Shown here piece after piece: positions 25,056-33,567 of a stretch of 64,000 nucleotides of DNA (position 1 is the stretch's first letter; every line of letters starts with the position of its first letter). A model generated the notes under the pieces. The model worked only from the letters and a program-made list of their open reading frames with translations. It was not told where the DNA came from and did not search any database. The stretch comes from Terriglobia bacterium (GTDB lineage Bacteria > Acidobacteriota > Terriglobia > Terriglobales > Acidobacteriaceae). Made by a program: the position numbers and the translations under genes. The stretch spans positions 62,001 through 126,000 of the forward strand of contig JAIQFP010000005.1 in the NCBI GenBank assembly GCA_020073165.1, read 5' to 3'.

Positions 25056-27062
25056 TCAAAAGGTTGGCGTGACGACGCTCGGTGAACTGGGAACAAGGCC
25101 CCCTTTTGTCGCCGGCCCATGGCACGCTGCGCAATCCTTCGGAGTGGGCTTGTAGAAGAGTACGGTCTTTCCTTCGACCAAGCGGGTCAAGGTATGGCAC
25201 CGCTCACAGCGCACGTTACGGTGCACCCCCTGCAGCGCGAACTGAGTGCGGGTGTCATGGTCGAAGAGCGACGGCTTCCACTTCGCGCTGTTGTGGCAGT
25301 CGGAGCAGGCGGTCACGCCATTCTTTGCGAATTGCTTGCCGTGGATATCTTCGTGGCACTCCTCGCACTTGGTAGGCGCGGCCTTGAAATCCACATTGAT
25401 CAGGGTGGTTTCCAGATTGGGAGGCTTGTGGCAGTCCATGCAGGCGGTGGCGCGATGGGCCCCGATCAATGGGAAGGAAGTCCGGGAATGGTCGAAGTCG
25501 GAGAGTTCCTTCCAGGACTTGGTGGTGTGGCAAGCCTCGCACCCGGCGGCTTTGCCGTCGGCGCGGGTTTGCCGCATGCGCTCATTGAACTGTCCCTTGT
25601 GCGGGTCGGTGTGGCAAGTCGTGCAGGAAAGATTGTCCCAGTGATAGAGGACCGCCGGCTTGGGTTGGAGGTCCGCATATTCCTTGTGGCAATCGCCACA
25701 CGGGATGGCGACATGCCCTCCAGTTAGTACGAAATGGGTGTCCTTGTGCCGTGTCAGCGTAAAGGTGGATGGCTTGTATCCCTGGAGGTTATGGCAGCGT
25801 TCGCAGGCGTTGAAGTATGGAGCCGCCGCAAACTGGCCGGCGTGCTGGTCGCGGTGGCAATCGGTGCAGTGCTGGAACTTGATTTTGAAGAGCGTGTCTT
25901 TCCCCTTTGGAATATGGCATTGGTCGCATTGCACCGCGGCGTGCTTTCCCTCCAGCGGATAAGCCGAGGTTGCGTGGTCTTGCACGGTGAATTTCGCGGG
26001 TTTGAAGCCATCCACCGTATGGCAGGAGGCGCACTCAGCTCCTCCGGGGCGCTTGGCGAATTGTCCCTTGTGCGGATCGGGCTGGTGGCAATCCATACAC
26101 TTCTGGAAGGCCAGCGGCTTCTTGAAATCTCCGCCGGCGTGGCATTGCGCACAATCTACCGTGGCGTGTTTACCTAGCAGGGGATACTGTGTCTTTGAGT
26201 GGTCAAAGCGCTGGTTGACGGCTTCGGTTGAAACTCTCTTCCATCCGCTTGTGTTGTGGCAGGCCTGGCAACCCTGGGCGAAGCTGCCATGGTGCGGATC
26301 GCTGTGACAATCGGAACACTGGCCAAAGGGGATGCCGGTATAACGGGGCTTGTTGTCGGGCCCGGGCGTGTGACACTTCTGGCAAGCCACCTGGGCGTGC
26401 AGTCCGGTCAGCGGGTAGCGCGTTTTGGAGTGGTCGAACTGGCCGACAGTCACGGTCTTCCAGTCATTGTAGGTGTGGCACTGGAGGCAGTTCGCACCCA
26501 GGCGTCCCTTGTGCTGGTCCTGGTGACAGGTGACGCAGTTCTGGGAAACACCCAGAAAGGTCCGATTCAGGTCCTTGATCTTGATCTCCGGGCGCTCGGA
26601 CGGAGACACGTGCTCAGGACTGTGGCACTTGTTGCAAGTCAGACCCGCGTGCTTGCCTTCGAGCGCGTATCCGGCCTGCTTGTGATCGAAGCTATTCGGG
26701 TCCCACTTGATGAGGGGAAAATCCTCCCCGTTGTGCTCGGAGTGGCAGCGCACGCATTCCTGGCTGGACCCCGGGGCGATGTGATAGGTGGCGTGCAGGC
26801 CCTGGTGCGCCGTCAGGCGCGAAGCAATCTCCGTGTGGCAATCCAGACACCTGAAATTAGCTGATCCCGCACCCAGCTTGTGACAACTGGCGCAGTTGGT
26901 GGCGCCGTTCAGGGATTGGTGGGGGCGGGAGAGTGGTCCGGGCGAAATTTGCCCTTCGGCTTTCGGGACAAATCCGAGAAAGAGGCTGATCACAAGGGCT
27001 GCGAGCAGCAGCGGCCACGCTGGGCGCACCACGCCCGGGGGTGCGGGACGCTCCGCAAGCAT
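25056..27062 (-). CDS. 23-haem c-type cytochrome
   Basis: A 668-residue exported multihaem cytochrome with 23 CxxCH motifs. Haems come in repeating groups of the form CxxCH...FDHSKTxYPLxGxH..V.C..CH...CxxCHxDxHxGxF...C..CH, so the spare His of FDHS, GxH and DxH can serve as distal ligands. The signal peptide is residues 1-37 (PAWPLLLAALVISLFLG, then KAEGQ). ATG 27062 is chosen for this reason; in-frame starts at 27224 (ATG) and 27239 (TTG) would add a long non-hydrophobic extension. It precedes the 31-haem gene by 289 bp on the same strand. It probably passes electrons in the periplasm between the inner-membrane module and the outer-membrane complex. Confidence 0.92.
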   Translation of the reverse strand: MLAERPAPPGVVRPAWPLLLAALVISLFLGFVPKAEGQISPGPLSRPHQSLNGATNCASCHKLGAGSANFRCLDCHTEIASRLTAHQGLHATYHIAPGSSQECVRCHSEHNGEDFPLIKWDPNSFDHKQAGYALEGKHAGLTCNKCHSPEHVSPSERPEIKIKDLNRTFLGVSQNCVTCHQDQHKGRLGANCLQCHTYNDWKTVTVGQFDHSKTRYPLTGLHAQVACQKCHTPGPDNKPRYTGIPFGQCSDCHSDPHHGSFAQGCQACHNTSGWKRVSTEAVNQRFDHSKTQYPLLGKHATVDCAQCHAGGDFKKPLAFQKCMDCHQPDPHKGQFAKRPGGAECASCHTVDGFKPAKFTVQDHATSAYPLEGKHAAVQCDQCHIPKGKDTLFKIKFQHCTDCHRDQHAGQFAAAPYFNACERCHNLQGYKPSTFTLTRHKDTHFVLTGGHVAIPCGDCHKEYADLQPKPAVLYHWDNLSCTTCHTDPHKGQFNERMRQTRADGKAAGCEACHTTKSWKELSDFDHSRTSFPLIGAHRATACMDCHKPPNLETTLINVDFKAAPTKCEECHEDIHGKQFAKNGVTACSDCHNSAKWKPSLFDHDTRTQFALQGVHRNVRCERCHTLTRLVEGKTVLFYKPTPKDCAACHGPATKGGLVPSSPSVVTPTF

Positions 27063-27259
27063 CGGCTCTCTAAGTTCTATCTGGTGCAACAGGTCATGCC
27101 CCTCGCTGGACTGCGCCGGTGTTGCTGCGTCGCGATTGCACGCAGTGAGTGCATGGAGTCTAGCAATGTGCGATGAGATGCAAAAGTCCCCGAAAGTGCA
27201 ACCTGCAGGTGTCCTGTCGCCCATTTTGGGAATTTGCAAGTTCGAATCTTCGACAAATC

Positions 27260-27275
27260 AGCAATCGGGCAACCA
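27260..27275 (-). promoter_or_regulatory. Putative sigma-54 promoter of the 23-haem cytochrome gene
   Basis: The reverse strand reads TGGTTGCCCGATTGCT. TGG and TTGCT are at the correct sigma-54 spacing (10 bases between GG and GC). It has the same match quality as the site before the 31-haem gene. Predicted start is near 27250, giving a leader of about 188 bases to the chosen ATG. Confidence 0.5.
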
Positions 27276-27291
27276 TCTGAAATGAGCGCCA

Positions 27292-27307
27292 TCACAGATG
27301 TATGTGA
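27292..27307. promoter_or_regulatory. Inverted repeat TCACA-N6-TGTGA
   Basis: Perfect 5-bp arms with a 6-base centre, 17 bp upstream of the sigma-54-like -24 element. The arm order is the reverse of a CRP site, so it is not called one. It may be a binding site for the neighbouring response regulator. Confidence 0.35.
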
Positions 27308-27403
27308 CTAACCTTCGTGGATAGCAGCAGGCACCTTCTCTTCCACTAGACTTACAGGAATAGAGTCTGCGCTTTTCGGGCGAGCGCAGGAGAAAACGAT
27401 CTC

Positions 27404-28705
27404 GTGTTCAAGAAACTGTACTCAGACTCACCCTCGCCGGTCTCTGACCTGGGCTCGTTCCGGCGGCAGGAATCAATCTTCATCGTCCTGAACCTGGCCC
27501 TGCTGGCGGTTCTCCTGCTGCTGCATGCAGGCTTCGCCTCCTACTGGGGAACGCCTACGCGGGCACTGGTGGCTGTGCTAGGCGCGGGCTTCCTGCTGAA
27601 AGCAGTGGAATTGATTTGGGTGCGGAAGCTGACACGGGCGCCGAGCCCGACGGCGCTGGCACTGCTGACCTGGAGTTCGATCACGCTGAACCTGGTGCTC
27701 GCGGTAGCGCTCACATGGATAGCCGACCACGAAGACAGTCCTTACCTGGTGCTGCTGGTCATGCCCATTCTGGAAGCGGCTTTCCGCTTCCGCTTGTTTA
27801 CGGTGCTGGCTGTCATGGTCATGGCTGATTTCTACAGCTTCCTGGCTCCCTGGCAGTACTTCCAGCATCATCCGCCCACGGACATTGGGGAATATTTTGA
27901 GGCTGGGATCACCTCGCTGACGTTGCTGATTGTAGGAGTGCTGGTCTGGTACCTGGTGAACGACCTGCGGCAGAAGGAAACGCATCTGGCAAACAACTTG
28001 CTGGAACTGGAAGGCACGCGGGAGAAATTGCTGCAGGAGGAAAAGCTGGCTGCCGTGGGACGACTGTCCAGTGCGATCGCACACGAGATCCGCAACCCGG
28101 TTTCCATGATTTCCAGTTCTCTGGCGACGGCCAAACAACTGAGCGGGCCGGAACGGGAGGAGATGTTCGAAATCGCCTCGGAAGAAGCGTCGAGACTGGT
28201 GATGCTGACCACGGACTTTCTCGCTTACGCCCGGCCGCGACCGCCGAAGGTTGTGCTCAGCTCGGTGACGGACACGGTGGCTTATGTCGCCGATGCATGC
28301 CGGGCCCACGCCAGCCAGAGGAATGTGCACCTCCGGGTTGATGCTGCGGAAAGCCTCACAGCGGAAGTCGATACCGGACAACTGCAGCAAGCTCTGATCA
28401 ACTTGGTGATGAATGCGGTAGAGGCCTCGCCTGCGAACGGGACGGTGTCACTTCGAGTACATGACGGCAATCGGCAGGTATGCATTGACGTCGAAAATGC
28501 TGGCGCTCCCATTCCCGAGCCCACGCGTTCGAGGATTTTCGAACCGTTCTTTACCACCAGGCCGGAGGGCAGCGGGCTTGGCCTGGCGATTGCACGCAAC
28601 ATCGCACGCGCCCATGGTGGCGACTTGACGCTGTCGGCAAACGACTCCCAGGGGATTTGTTTTTCGCTGACTTTACCGCTGCCCAACGGGCACCTACAAA
28701 AATAA
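27404..28705 (+). CDS. Membrane sensor histidine kinase, NtrB-like
   Basis: A 433-residue kinase. The first 190 residues form about six membrane spans with short loops and no large periplasmic domain. A short coiled coil leads to the HisKA box AVGRLSSAIAHEIRNPVSMI (phospho-His near residue 225). The ATPase domain follows with NLVMNAVEAS (N box), FEPFFTTRPEGSGLGLAIARN (F/G boxes). Without a PAS domain, the membrane part is the likely sensor, perhaps of quinone redox state. The start is GTG at 27404 with AGGAG upstream. It is divergent from the cytochrome genes and 8 bp before its partner regulator. Confidence 0.9.
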   Translation: MFKKLYSDSPSPVSDLGSFRRQESIFIVLNLALLAVLLLLHAGFASYWGTPTRALVAVLGAGFLLKAVELIWVRKLTRAPSPTALALLTWSSITLNLVLAVALTWIADHEDSPYLVLLVMPILEAAFRFRLFTVLAVMVMADFYSFLAPWQYFQHHPPTDIGEYFEAGITSLTLLIVGVLVWYLVNDLRQKETHLANNLLELEGTREKLLQEEKLAAVGRLSSAIAHEIRNPVSMISSSLATAKQLSGPEREEMFEIASEEASRLVMLTTDFLAYARPRPPKVVLSSVTDTVAYVADACRAHASQRNVHLRVDAAESLTAEVDTGQLQQALINLVMNAVEASPANGTVSLRVHDGNRQVCIDVENAGAPIPEPTRSRIFEPFFTTRPEGSGLGLAIARNIARAHGGDLTLSANDSQGICFSLTLPLPNGHLQK

Positions 28706-28713
28706 GAGAACAA

Positions 28714-30117
28714 ATGGCAAGAATCCTGATCGTTGACGACGAACCCAACATGCGCCGCATCCTGGCTTCCAATCTCCGCCAGGACAAGCACGAGATCTCG
28801 GAAGCGTCGGGTGTGGAGGAAGCCCGCCGGAGCCTCGCCAACGACGACTACGAGGTTGTCATCACTGATCAAAAGATGCCCGACGGCGAAGGGCTCGCGG
28901 TCCTGGCGGCAGCGCGCGAGTCCGATCCCACTCTCTCAGTGATTTTCCTGACTGCTGTGGCCAGCATCGAACTGGCAGTCGAGAGCATGCGGCATGGGGC
29001 CTTCGACTTTCTGACCAAGCCGTTCCAACCGGAAGTAGTCCGGGCCACGGCGCAACGCGCCTGGGAGCGCACCCGCCTGTTGCGCGAAAACGAACTGCTC
29101 AAGGATACCGTGGTTCGCCTGGAGGGCGCCTCGGAGATCTTCGGGGAGAGCGCGGCCATGCGCGAGGTGCGCGAAAAGATCGCGCGGGTCGCGCCCACCA
29201 ACGCCACCGTCCTGATCACCGGCGAAACCGGCACCGGCAAGGAACTGGTGGCCCGCGCCATCCACCGCAACAGTCCTCGATCCTCCAAGCCATTCGTCGC
29301 GGTCAATTGCGCCGCCTTTACCGAGACCCTGCTGGAAAGCGAGCTGTTCGGCCACGAAAAAGGAGCGTTTACCGGCGCTGACCGCACTCGGCAAGGCTTG
29401 TTTGAAGCCGCCCACGAAGGCACGCTCTTCCTGGATGAGGCGGGAGAGATGTCGCCGGCGGCGCAAGCCAAGCTGCTGCGCATTCTTACCGACGGTCAAC
29501 TTCTGCGCGTCGGTTCCACCCACCCGCGCACCGTAGATGTCCGCGTCCTGGTGGCCACGCACCGCGACCTTAGACAGCGGGTACGTGAAAGTCTCTTCCG
29601 CGAAGACCTGTTCTACCGCCTGGCTGTGGTGCCAATTCATTTGGCTCCCTTGCGGGAGCGCCGTGACGACGTCCCCGGCCTCTGCGAGATGTTTTCCCGG
29701 CAGGTTGCTCTGGAGCTTAAGCTGCCGGGAAGAAAGATCAGCCCACAAGCGGTCGAGGCGCTGCAGCGCTACGCGTTTCCGGGCAATGTGCGGGAACTCA
29801 AGAACCTGATCGAGCGGGCCTACATTCTTTCCGCACACGGCGAGATCAGGGTCGAGGATTTCCCCGTCCCGCAAGGAGCCGCCATGGCTGCCGCCGCTCC
29901 CGGCAACAGCCCTAGTGTCGTCCAGCAGGTCACGGGTTCAGTGGGTGACTCCTTCGATTTGACCGCCCTCCTGGAGCAAGCTGAGAAGGAACTCATCCTG
30001 CGGACGCTGGGCGCCACCGGGGGAGCGCAAGCCGAAGCCGCACGACGCATGGGGCTTTCCCGCAGCGCCCTGGCTTATAAACTGAACAAGTACGGAATCC
30101 GAACCAGCGCGGAGTAA
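28714..30117 (+). CDS. Sigma-54-dependent response regulator, NtrC family
   Basis: A 467-residue three-domain activator. The receiver (1-120) has DD at 8-9, phospho-acceptor Asp52 in VITDQKMPDG and Lys in LTKPF. The AAA+ domain has Walker A GETGTGKE, the sigma-54-contacting loop GAFTGA and LFLDEAGEMS. A Fis-type helix-turn-helix lies at the C-terminus (AEAARRMGLSRSALAYKLNKYGI). It is co-transcribed with the kinase. Since both cytochrome genes across the divergent region carry sigma-54-like sequences, it is the likely activator of that operon. The ATG at 28714 removes a spurious overlap with the kinase. Confidence 0.95.
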   Translation: MARILIVDDEPNMRRILASNLRQDKHEISEASGVEEARRSLANDDYEVVITDQKMPDGEGLAVLAAARESDPTLSVIFLTAVASIELAVESMRHGAFDFLTKPFQPEVVRATAQRAWERTRLLRENELLKDTVVRLEGASEIFGESAAMREVREKIARVAPTNATVLITGETGTGKELVARAIHRNSPRSSKPFVAVNCAAFTETLLESELFGHEKGAFTGADRTRQGLFEAAHEGTLFLDEAGEMSPAAQAKLLRILTDGQLLRVGSTHPRTVDVRVLVATHRDLRQRVRESLFREDLFYRLAVVPIHLAPLRERRDDVPGLCEMFSRQVALELKLPGRKISPQAVEALQRYAFPGNVRELKNLIERAYILSAHGEIRVEDFPVPQGAAMAAAAPGNSPSVVQQVTGSVGDSFDLTALLEQAEKELILRTLGATGGAQAEAARRMGLSRSALAYKLNKYGIRTSAE

Positions 30118-30229
30118 TCCGAGCCGGCGGAAACCAGAGGAAGGATGCCTGTCAGACTACGCTCGGATAACTGTTGCGAGACGTTGTAACGCCTGAAACC
30201 GCGTGCAAGTTTGTTGGGAAAAAGATATT

Positions 30230-30303
30230 TGGCTGCCCCCCAGGGATTCGAACCCCGATATGCTGATCCAGAGTCAGCTGTCCTGCCGTTGAACGAGGGG
30301 GCA
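30230..30303 (-). tRNA. tRNA-Gln(CTG), CCA encoded
   Basis: Acceptor arms are TGCCCCC/GGGGGCA (30297-30303 and 30234-30240), discriminator G, and CCA at 30230-30232. The anticodon arm is GCTGA-CTCTGGA-TCAGC with anticodon CTG at 30269-30271. The T arm CGGGG-TTCGAAT-CCCTG is intact. It reads CAG codons. Confidence 0.97.
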
Positions 30304-30339
30304 GCGGGTCGCTTTGCAGAATTTCCTGACGACATTTCG

Positions 30340-30368
30340 ATTCTATGGGGTGTCCGCGTCATGGTCAA
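30340..30368 (-). promoter_or_regulatory. Sigma-70 promoter of tRNA-Gln
   Basis: On the reverse strand, -35 TTGACC (30363-30368) and -10 TAGAAT (30340-30345) are separated by exactly 17 bp, each with five of six consensus bases. The -10 lies 37 bp upstream of the tRNA 5' end. Confidence 0.7.
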
Positions 30369-30504
30369 CAAGCCGCAGCGGTTGCGGGCTGCCAAGGCCC
30401 GTGAAGTTCCACGCTCCGGTTGCCAGCCACCAGCAACTAATTCCCGGTCTAGCGCAAGCCACCTCTCTCGCGTATATTGAACGGCCTTGGTAACCGCCAC
30501 CCCA

Positions 30505-31404
30505 ATGCTCGAGGCAAAATCCAAACCGGTCATCCTGATCCGCGACTTAGACAGCTTCGAAGACCTCAGCCAGGTCGGAGCGGTGGAGAAAGAGGTTTGG
30601 GGATTGGCGGATCACGATGTGATCCCGATGACCATCACCATCGCGACCAAGGCTGCCGGCAGCATCTGGCTGGGGGCCTTCGATGGGGCCAAGCTGGCGG
30701 GATTCGCCTTCGCGTTTCCCGGCCTCGAGCATGGACAGCTCATGCTGCACTCGCACATGCTGGCGGTGCGCGATGCGTATCGGGACTCTGACCTGGGCTT
30801 CAAACTCAAACTGGGGCAGCGCGAGCGTGCCCTGGCCCTGCGCATTCAGGAAATGACCTGGACGTTCGATCCCTTGCAGAGCAAGAACGCGCATTTCAAT
30901 TTTGCCAAGCTGGGTGTGGTCTCGGATACCTACAAGATAGACTTCTACGGGCCAGAGACTTCGAGCGTTTTGCACCGCAACAGCACCGATCGCTTGTGGG
31001 TCCGGTGGGCGATGACCAGCCGGCGAGTGCAGCAGCGGTTGCAGGGAAAGGACCAGCGCAGCGAGATCATGGACACGCTCTCACGCTTGACGCCGCTGAT
31101 TCGCTTCAACGGTGACGGCAAGCCGGTGAAGACCGATCTGGAGACGGCCTTGGGGCGGCAGCGGATTGCGATCGAGATCCCCAGTGACATCGCTACCGTT
31201 GAGCAGAAAGATCTCGCGCTGGCTCGCGAGTGGCGGTTGGCCACGCGCTGGGCTTTCACGGAAGCGCTGAAGGCAGGATTTTTTGTGGCTGAGTTCTGCC
31301 GAACCGTGCGTGGTCAACAGGGTCCGGGCACCTACGTTCTGGAAAAAGGCGCGTTGGAGGAGTACATGCCGGAACTGGCCCGGGGCGCGATCGACGCCCG
31401 CTGA
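30505..31404 (+). CDS. GNAT-family acyltransferase (COG3375 type)
   Basis: A 299-residue protein of the large predicted GNAT family with the signature SHMLAVRDAYRDSDLGFKLKLGQRERALA (acyl-CoA-binding turn, near residues 85-115), then EMTWTFDPLQSKNAHFNFAKLGVV. This combination is characteristic of the family, whose substrate is unknown. ATG 30505 is preferred to a TTG at 30487. It stands between tRNA-Gln and the convergent haloperoxidase gene. The C-terminal third (AREWRLATRWAFTEAL...) is conserved but uncharacterised. Confidence 0.8.
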   Translation: MLEAKSKPVILIRDLDSFEDLSQVGAVEKEVWGLADHDVIPMTITIATKAAGSIWLGAFDGAKLAGFAFAFPGLEHGQLMLHSHMLAVRDAYRDSDLGFKLKLGQRERALALRIQEMTWTFDPLQSKNAHFNFAKLGVVSDTYKIDFYGPETSSVLHRNSTDRLWVRWAMTSRRVQQRLQGKDQRSEIMDTLSRLTPLIRFNGDGKPVKTDLETALGRQRIAIEIPSDIATVEQKDLALAREWRLATRWAFTEALKAGFFVAEFCRTVRGQQGPGTYVLEKGALEEYMPELARGAIDAR

Positions 31405-31501
31405 GCAGTGCGTCCGGCGCGTACGCGCGCGATCCAAGAATAGGAAGTCCGGAGATTGCTCCCCGGACCTAGCCGGCAGGCCAGGCCCCGCTGCTTATAA
31501 G

Positions 31502-33301
31502 CTACTCGTTCGAGATGGTGCAAGTGCTCCCGTCAAGCCTGTTGAAGCTGACCGTGAACTTCTCGTTGTACCCCTTGGCTTTGTCCTGAAGGACGCTAAT
31601 CGCCATGGCCTCGCCGAGTTGAATGGAGATATCGGAATCCTGGCGCCAGTGGATACCAGCATGGATTCCGTGACCGAAGCTGACGTTATGAGCCAGCTTG
31701 TTCAACTCGCCACCGACGGTGATCTGCCCCGCATCCGAACCGGTGTAGGGCACAAGCGAAAGACCGTCATTGGTAGGCACCATGGGATTCGGGATCACGT
31801 AATTCTGGTCGAAGAAGAACTTCAGGAAGGTAATACAGGCGCCGGCGACTGTTCCGTGACCGGTGGGGTAGGACGGGTGAGTCGGTGAACCCTCCGGGAA
31901 AGGCTGCGGAAGCAGATACGTGCCGTATTTGCTGAAGACCTGCTGAGGGGCCTGCGAGTTCAGAACGTTGCTGTTCAAGCGGGCATCGATTTTGTTTTGG
32001 TTGCCGCTGAGGATCTGATGTAGAACCCCTCCGCCTGACTCGGGACGATGCACCAGGTGGACCAGCCACTTCTGGTACCACACCCGATGAAGGGCCCTGG
32101 CGGCAATTTCTCCCTGACAAGCGGCAAAATCCGGACCGCCGAAGGTGTCGAAGCCATTCTGCGTCTTCGATCCGATGTAGGGGTTGCCGGGGTTCAGGGG
32201 GAACTTCAGCCCTGCCATTACCAGGAAGGCGCTGAAGTACGCCTGATACAGCACGTCCACGTGCGTGTAGGCCGCCAAGCCACGCCCGTCATGCAGGTAG
32301 CGGCGAACCGGATCAAATTGGGGCTTCAGTCCGGTGTCGATGCCATTCTGAACGTCCTGGAACGTGGTGGTGTCGGTCATGTAGTCAAGGCCCGCCACAA
32401 ACGTCTGCATCAGCATGTCCATCGGCTGGGTGCCAAACATGGTGGGAGTAATCATGAACTGCGATACGTACGGACCCACCGTCTCGCCCGGGAAGGCGCC
32501 GCGGAACAGCAGGTCCGGCGTTACCTTTCCGTTGGCGTCTCTCGGGCCGCGGTAGGATGGCTGGGCAGAAAGTTCTGCGGCCGCCGCGATTGCGGTGTCG
32601 CTGGTGGCGTAGTCGGTGAAGGCCACATCGTACAACAGCGAGGACCAGTACATTTCCATCAACTGCGCGCCGTAATCCGCACTGGCGATCTGCGCGAAGG
32701 GAGGGACGCATGCGGGAGCACCCTGATCACCGGGGGCCGGAGCATTGCCGAACTGGACCGAGTCGAGCCCTTCCATATCGAAAGCATAGGAACCTTGGGG
32801 GCCGTTCTGGGTGCGTGTACCCCCAATAATGATGGCCTCCCAGTCACTGTTCTTGCCGCTTCTCAGTGCCTTCTTGAAGGACTGGTACGCCGCTGGATTC
32901 ACCACTCCAATGTCGTCTTGCAGCAGGCCTTTGGTGTAAGTGGCGGACTTGTCGGGATAGCGCTCCTCGTCGCCGTTCGTGGTGTGCGGAGGGACAGGAA
33001 CGGCGGCATCTCTGGTCGCGGCCGCGAGGCGAAGCGCAAAGGATCTTGCTACCCGGGGGTTGATTCCGCCAGAGGGCGCGGAAGTGTCCCCGGCAGCAAT
33101 CGAACCGCTGACCTTGCTGGCCTCGGCGAGTGCAGGGGCGCCGAGTACACCGGCTGCCATCGTCGCGGTCGCCGCGGTGCCTAGCTTACTCAGAAAGTTG
33201 CGACGGCTCCGGGAGTGGAGCTCGGAGCTTGCCTCGCACTTGGTTGCGGGTCGGCTTGGGGACGCATCTGTGGCGGGGACTGCCAGGGGAGGCCTTTTCA
33301 T
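31502..33301 (-). CDS. Vanadium-dependent haloperoxidase, Tat-exported
   Basis: A 599-residue enzyme of the PAP2/vanadium haloperoxidase superfamily. A twin-arginine signal SRRNFLSKLG at about 33-42 is followed by a hydrophobic stretch. Vanadate-binding motifs near the C-terminus are KWLVHLVHRPE, SYPTGHGTVAG (the [SY]P[ST]GH box with its His) and NVSFGHGIHAGIHWRQDSD (second His box). This ordering is that of bromo/chloroperoxidase relatives rather than lipid phosphatases. It would oxidise halides with peroxide outside the cytoplasm. The ATG at 33301 has AAGGAG upstream. It is isolated, but two flavin halogenase-like genes occur in the same window. Confidence 0.9.
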   Translation of the reverse strand: MKRPPLAVPATDASPSRPATKCEASSELHSRSRRNFLSKLGTAATATMAAGVLGAPALAEASKVSGSIAAGDTSAPSGGINPRVARSFALRLAAATRDAAVPVPPHTTNGDEERYPDKSATYTKGLLQDDIGVVNPAAYQSFKKALRSGKNSDWEAIIIGGTRTQNGPQGSYAFDMEGLDSVQFGNAPAPGDQGAPACVPPFAQIASADYGAQLMEMYWSSLLYDVAFTDYATSDTAIAAAAELSAQPSYRGPRDANGKVTPDLLFRGAFPGETVGPYVSQFMITPTMFGTQPMDMLMQTFVAGLDYMTDTTTFQDVQNGIDTGLKPQFDPVRRYLHDGRGLAAYTHVDVLYQAYFSAFLVMAGLKFPLNPGNPYIGSKTQNGFDTFGGPDFAACQGEIAARALHRVWYQKWLVHLVHRPESGGGVLHQILSGNQNKIDARLNSNVLNSQAPQQVFSKYGTYLLPQPFPEGSPTHPSYPTGHGTVAGACITFLKFFFDQNYVIPNPMVPTNDGLSLVPYTGSDAGQITVGGELNKLAHNVSFGHGIHAGIHWRQDSDISIQLGEAMAISVLQDKAKGYNEKFTVSFNRLDGSTCTISNE

Positions 33302-33567
33302 GAGTGCTCCTTAGAGCTGATCTACTGCGTCACGAAGCGGCAAGAGGTAACTGCAGCGCGTGATTGTAGCACTTACGCAACCAAGGGAGCAGGGCCGGAA
33401 GGCCCGAGATGCGGCTTCCGCCAAGTTCTTGAAATCGATAGGGCTTGGATTTTGAAAGCGAGTGCTCAGGCCAGTTTCCAACCGCTCGCGGATGCAGAAG
33501 GGTGCGCCTGAGTTGCAAGAGGTTGCTCACCAGACGAACGCTCTTTCACCCCATGGCTGTGATGCTG

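Larger units (their letters stand above)
27063..27403. promoter_or_regulatory. Divergent control region between cytochrome and two-component genes
   Basis: A 341-bp gene-free stretch. It holds the sigma-54-like sequence for the cytochrome side (27260-27275), an inverted repeat TCACA-N6-TGTGA (27292-27307) and an AGGAG ribosome-binding site (27388-27392) for the kinase gene. Both transcription units probably start here. Confidence 0.6.

Noticed and set aside
27076-27092. Third sigma-54-like sequence GGGCAT-N6-TTGCA close to the 23-haem start
   Set aside because: Spacing between GG and GC is 11, not 10, and it lies only 14 bp before the ATG.
27292-27307. TCACA-N6-TGTGA as a CRP site
   Set aside because: The half-site order is reversed relative to TGTGA-N6-TCACA; kept only as an unnamed inverted repeat.
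27330-27350. AGGCAC-N5-like sequence before the kinase gene as a sigma-54 promoter
   Set aside because: The -12 element reads TTCC rather than TTGC; the invariant G is missing.
31447-31469. GTCCGGAG...CTCCCCGGAC hairpin between convergent genes as a bidirectional terminator
   Set aside because: Plausible position, but the stem has a two-base bulge and there is no T-tract on either strand.
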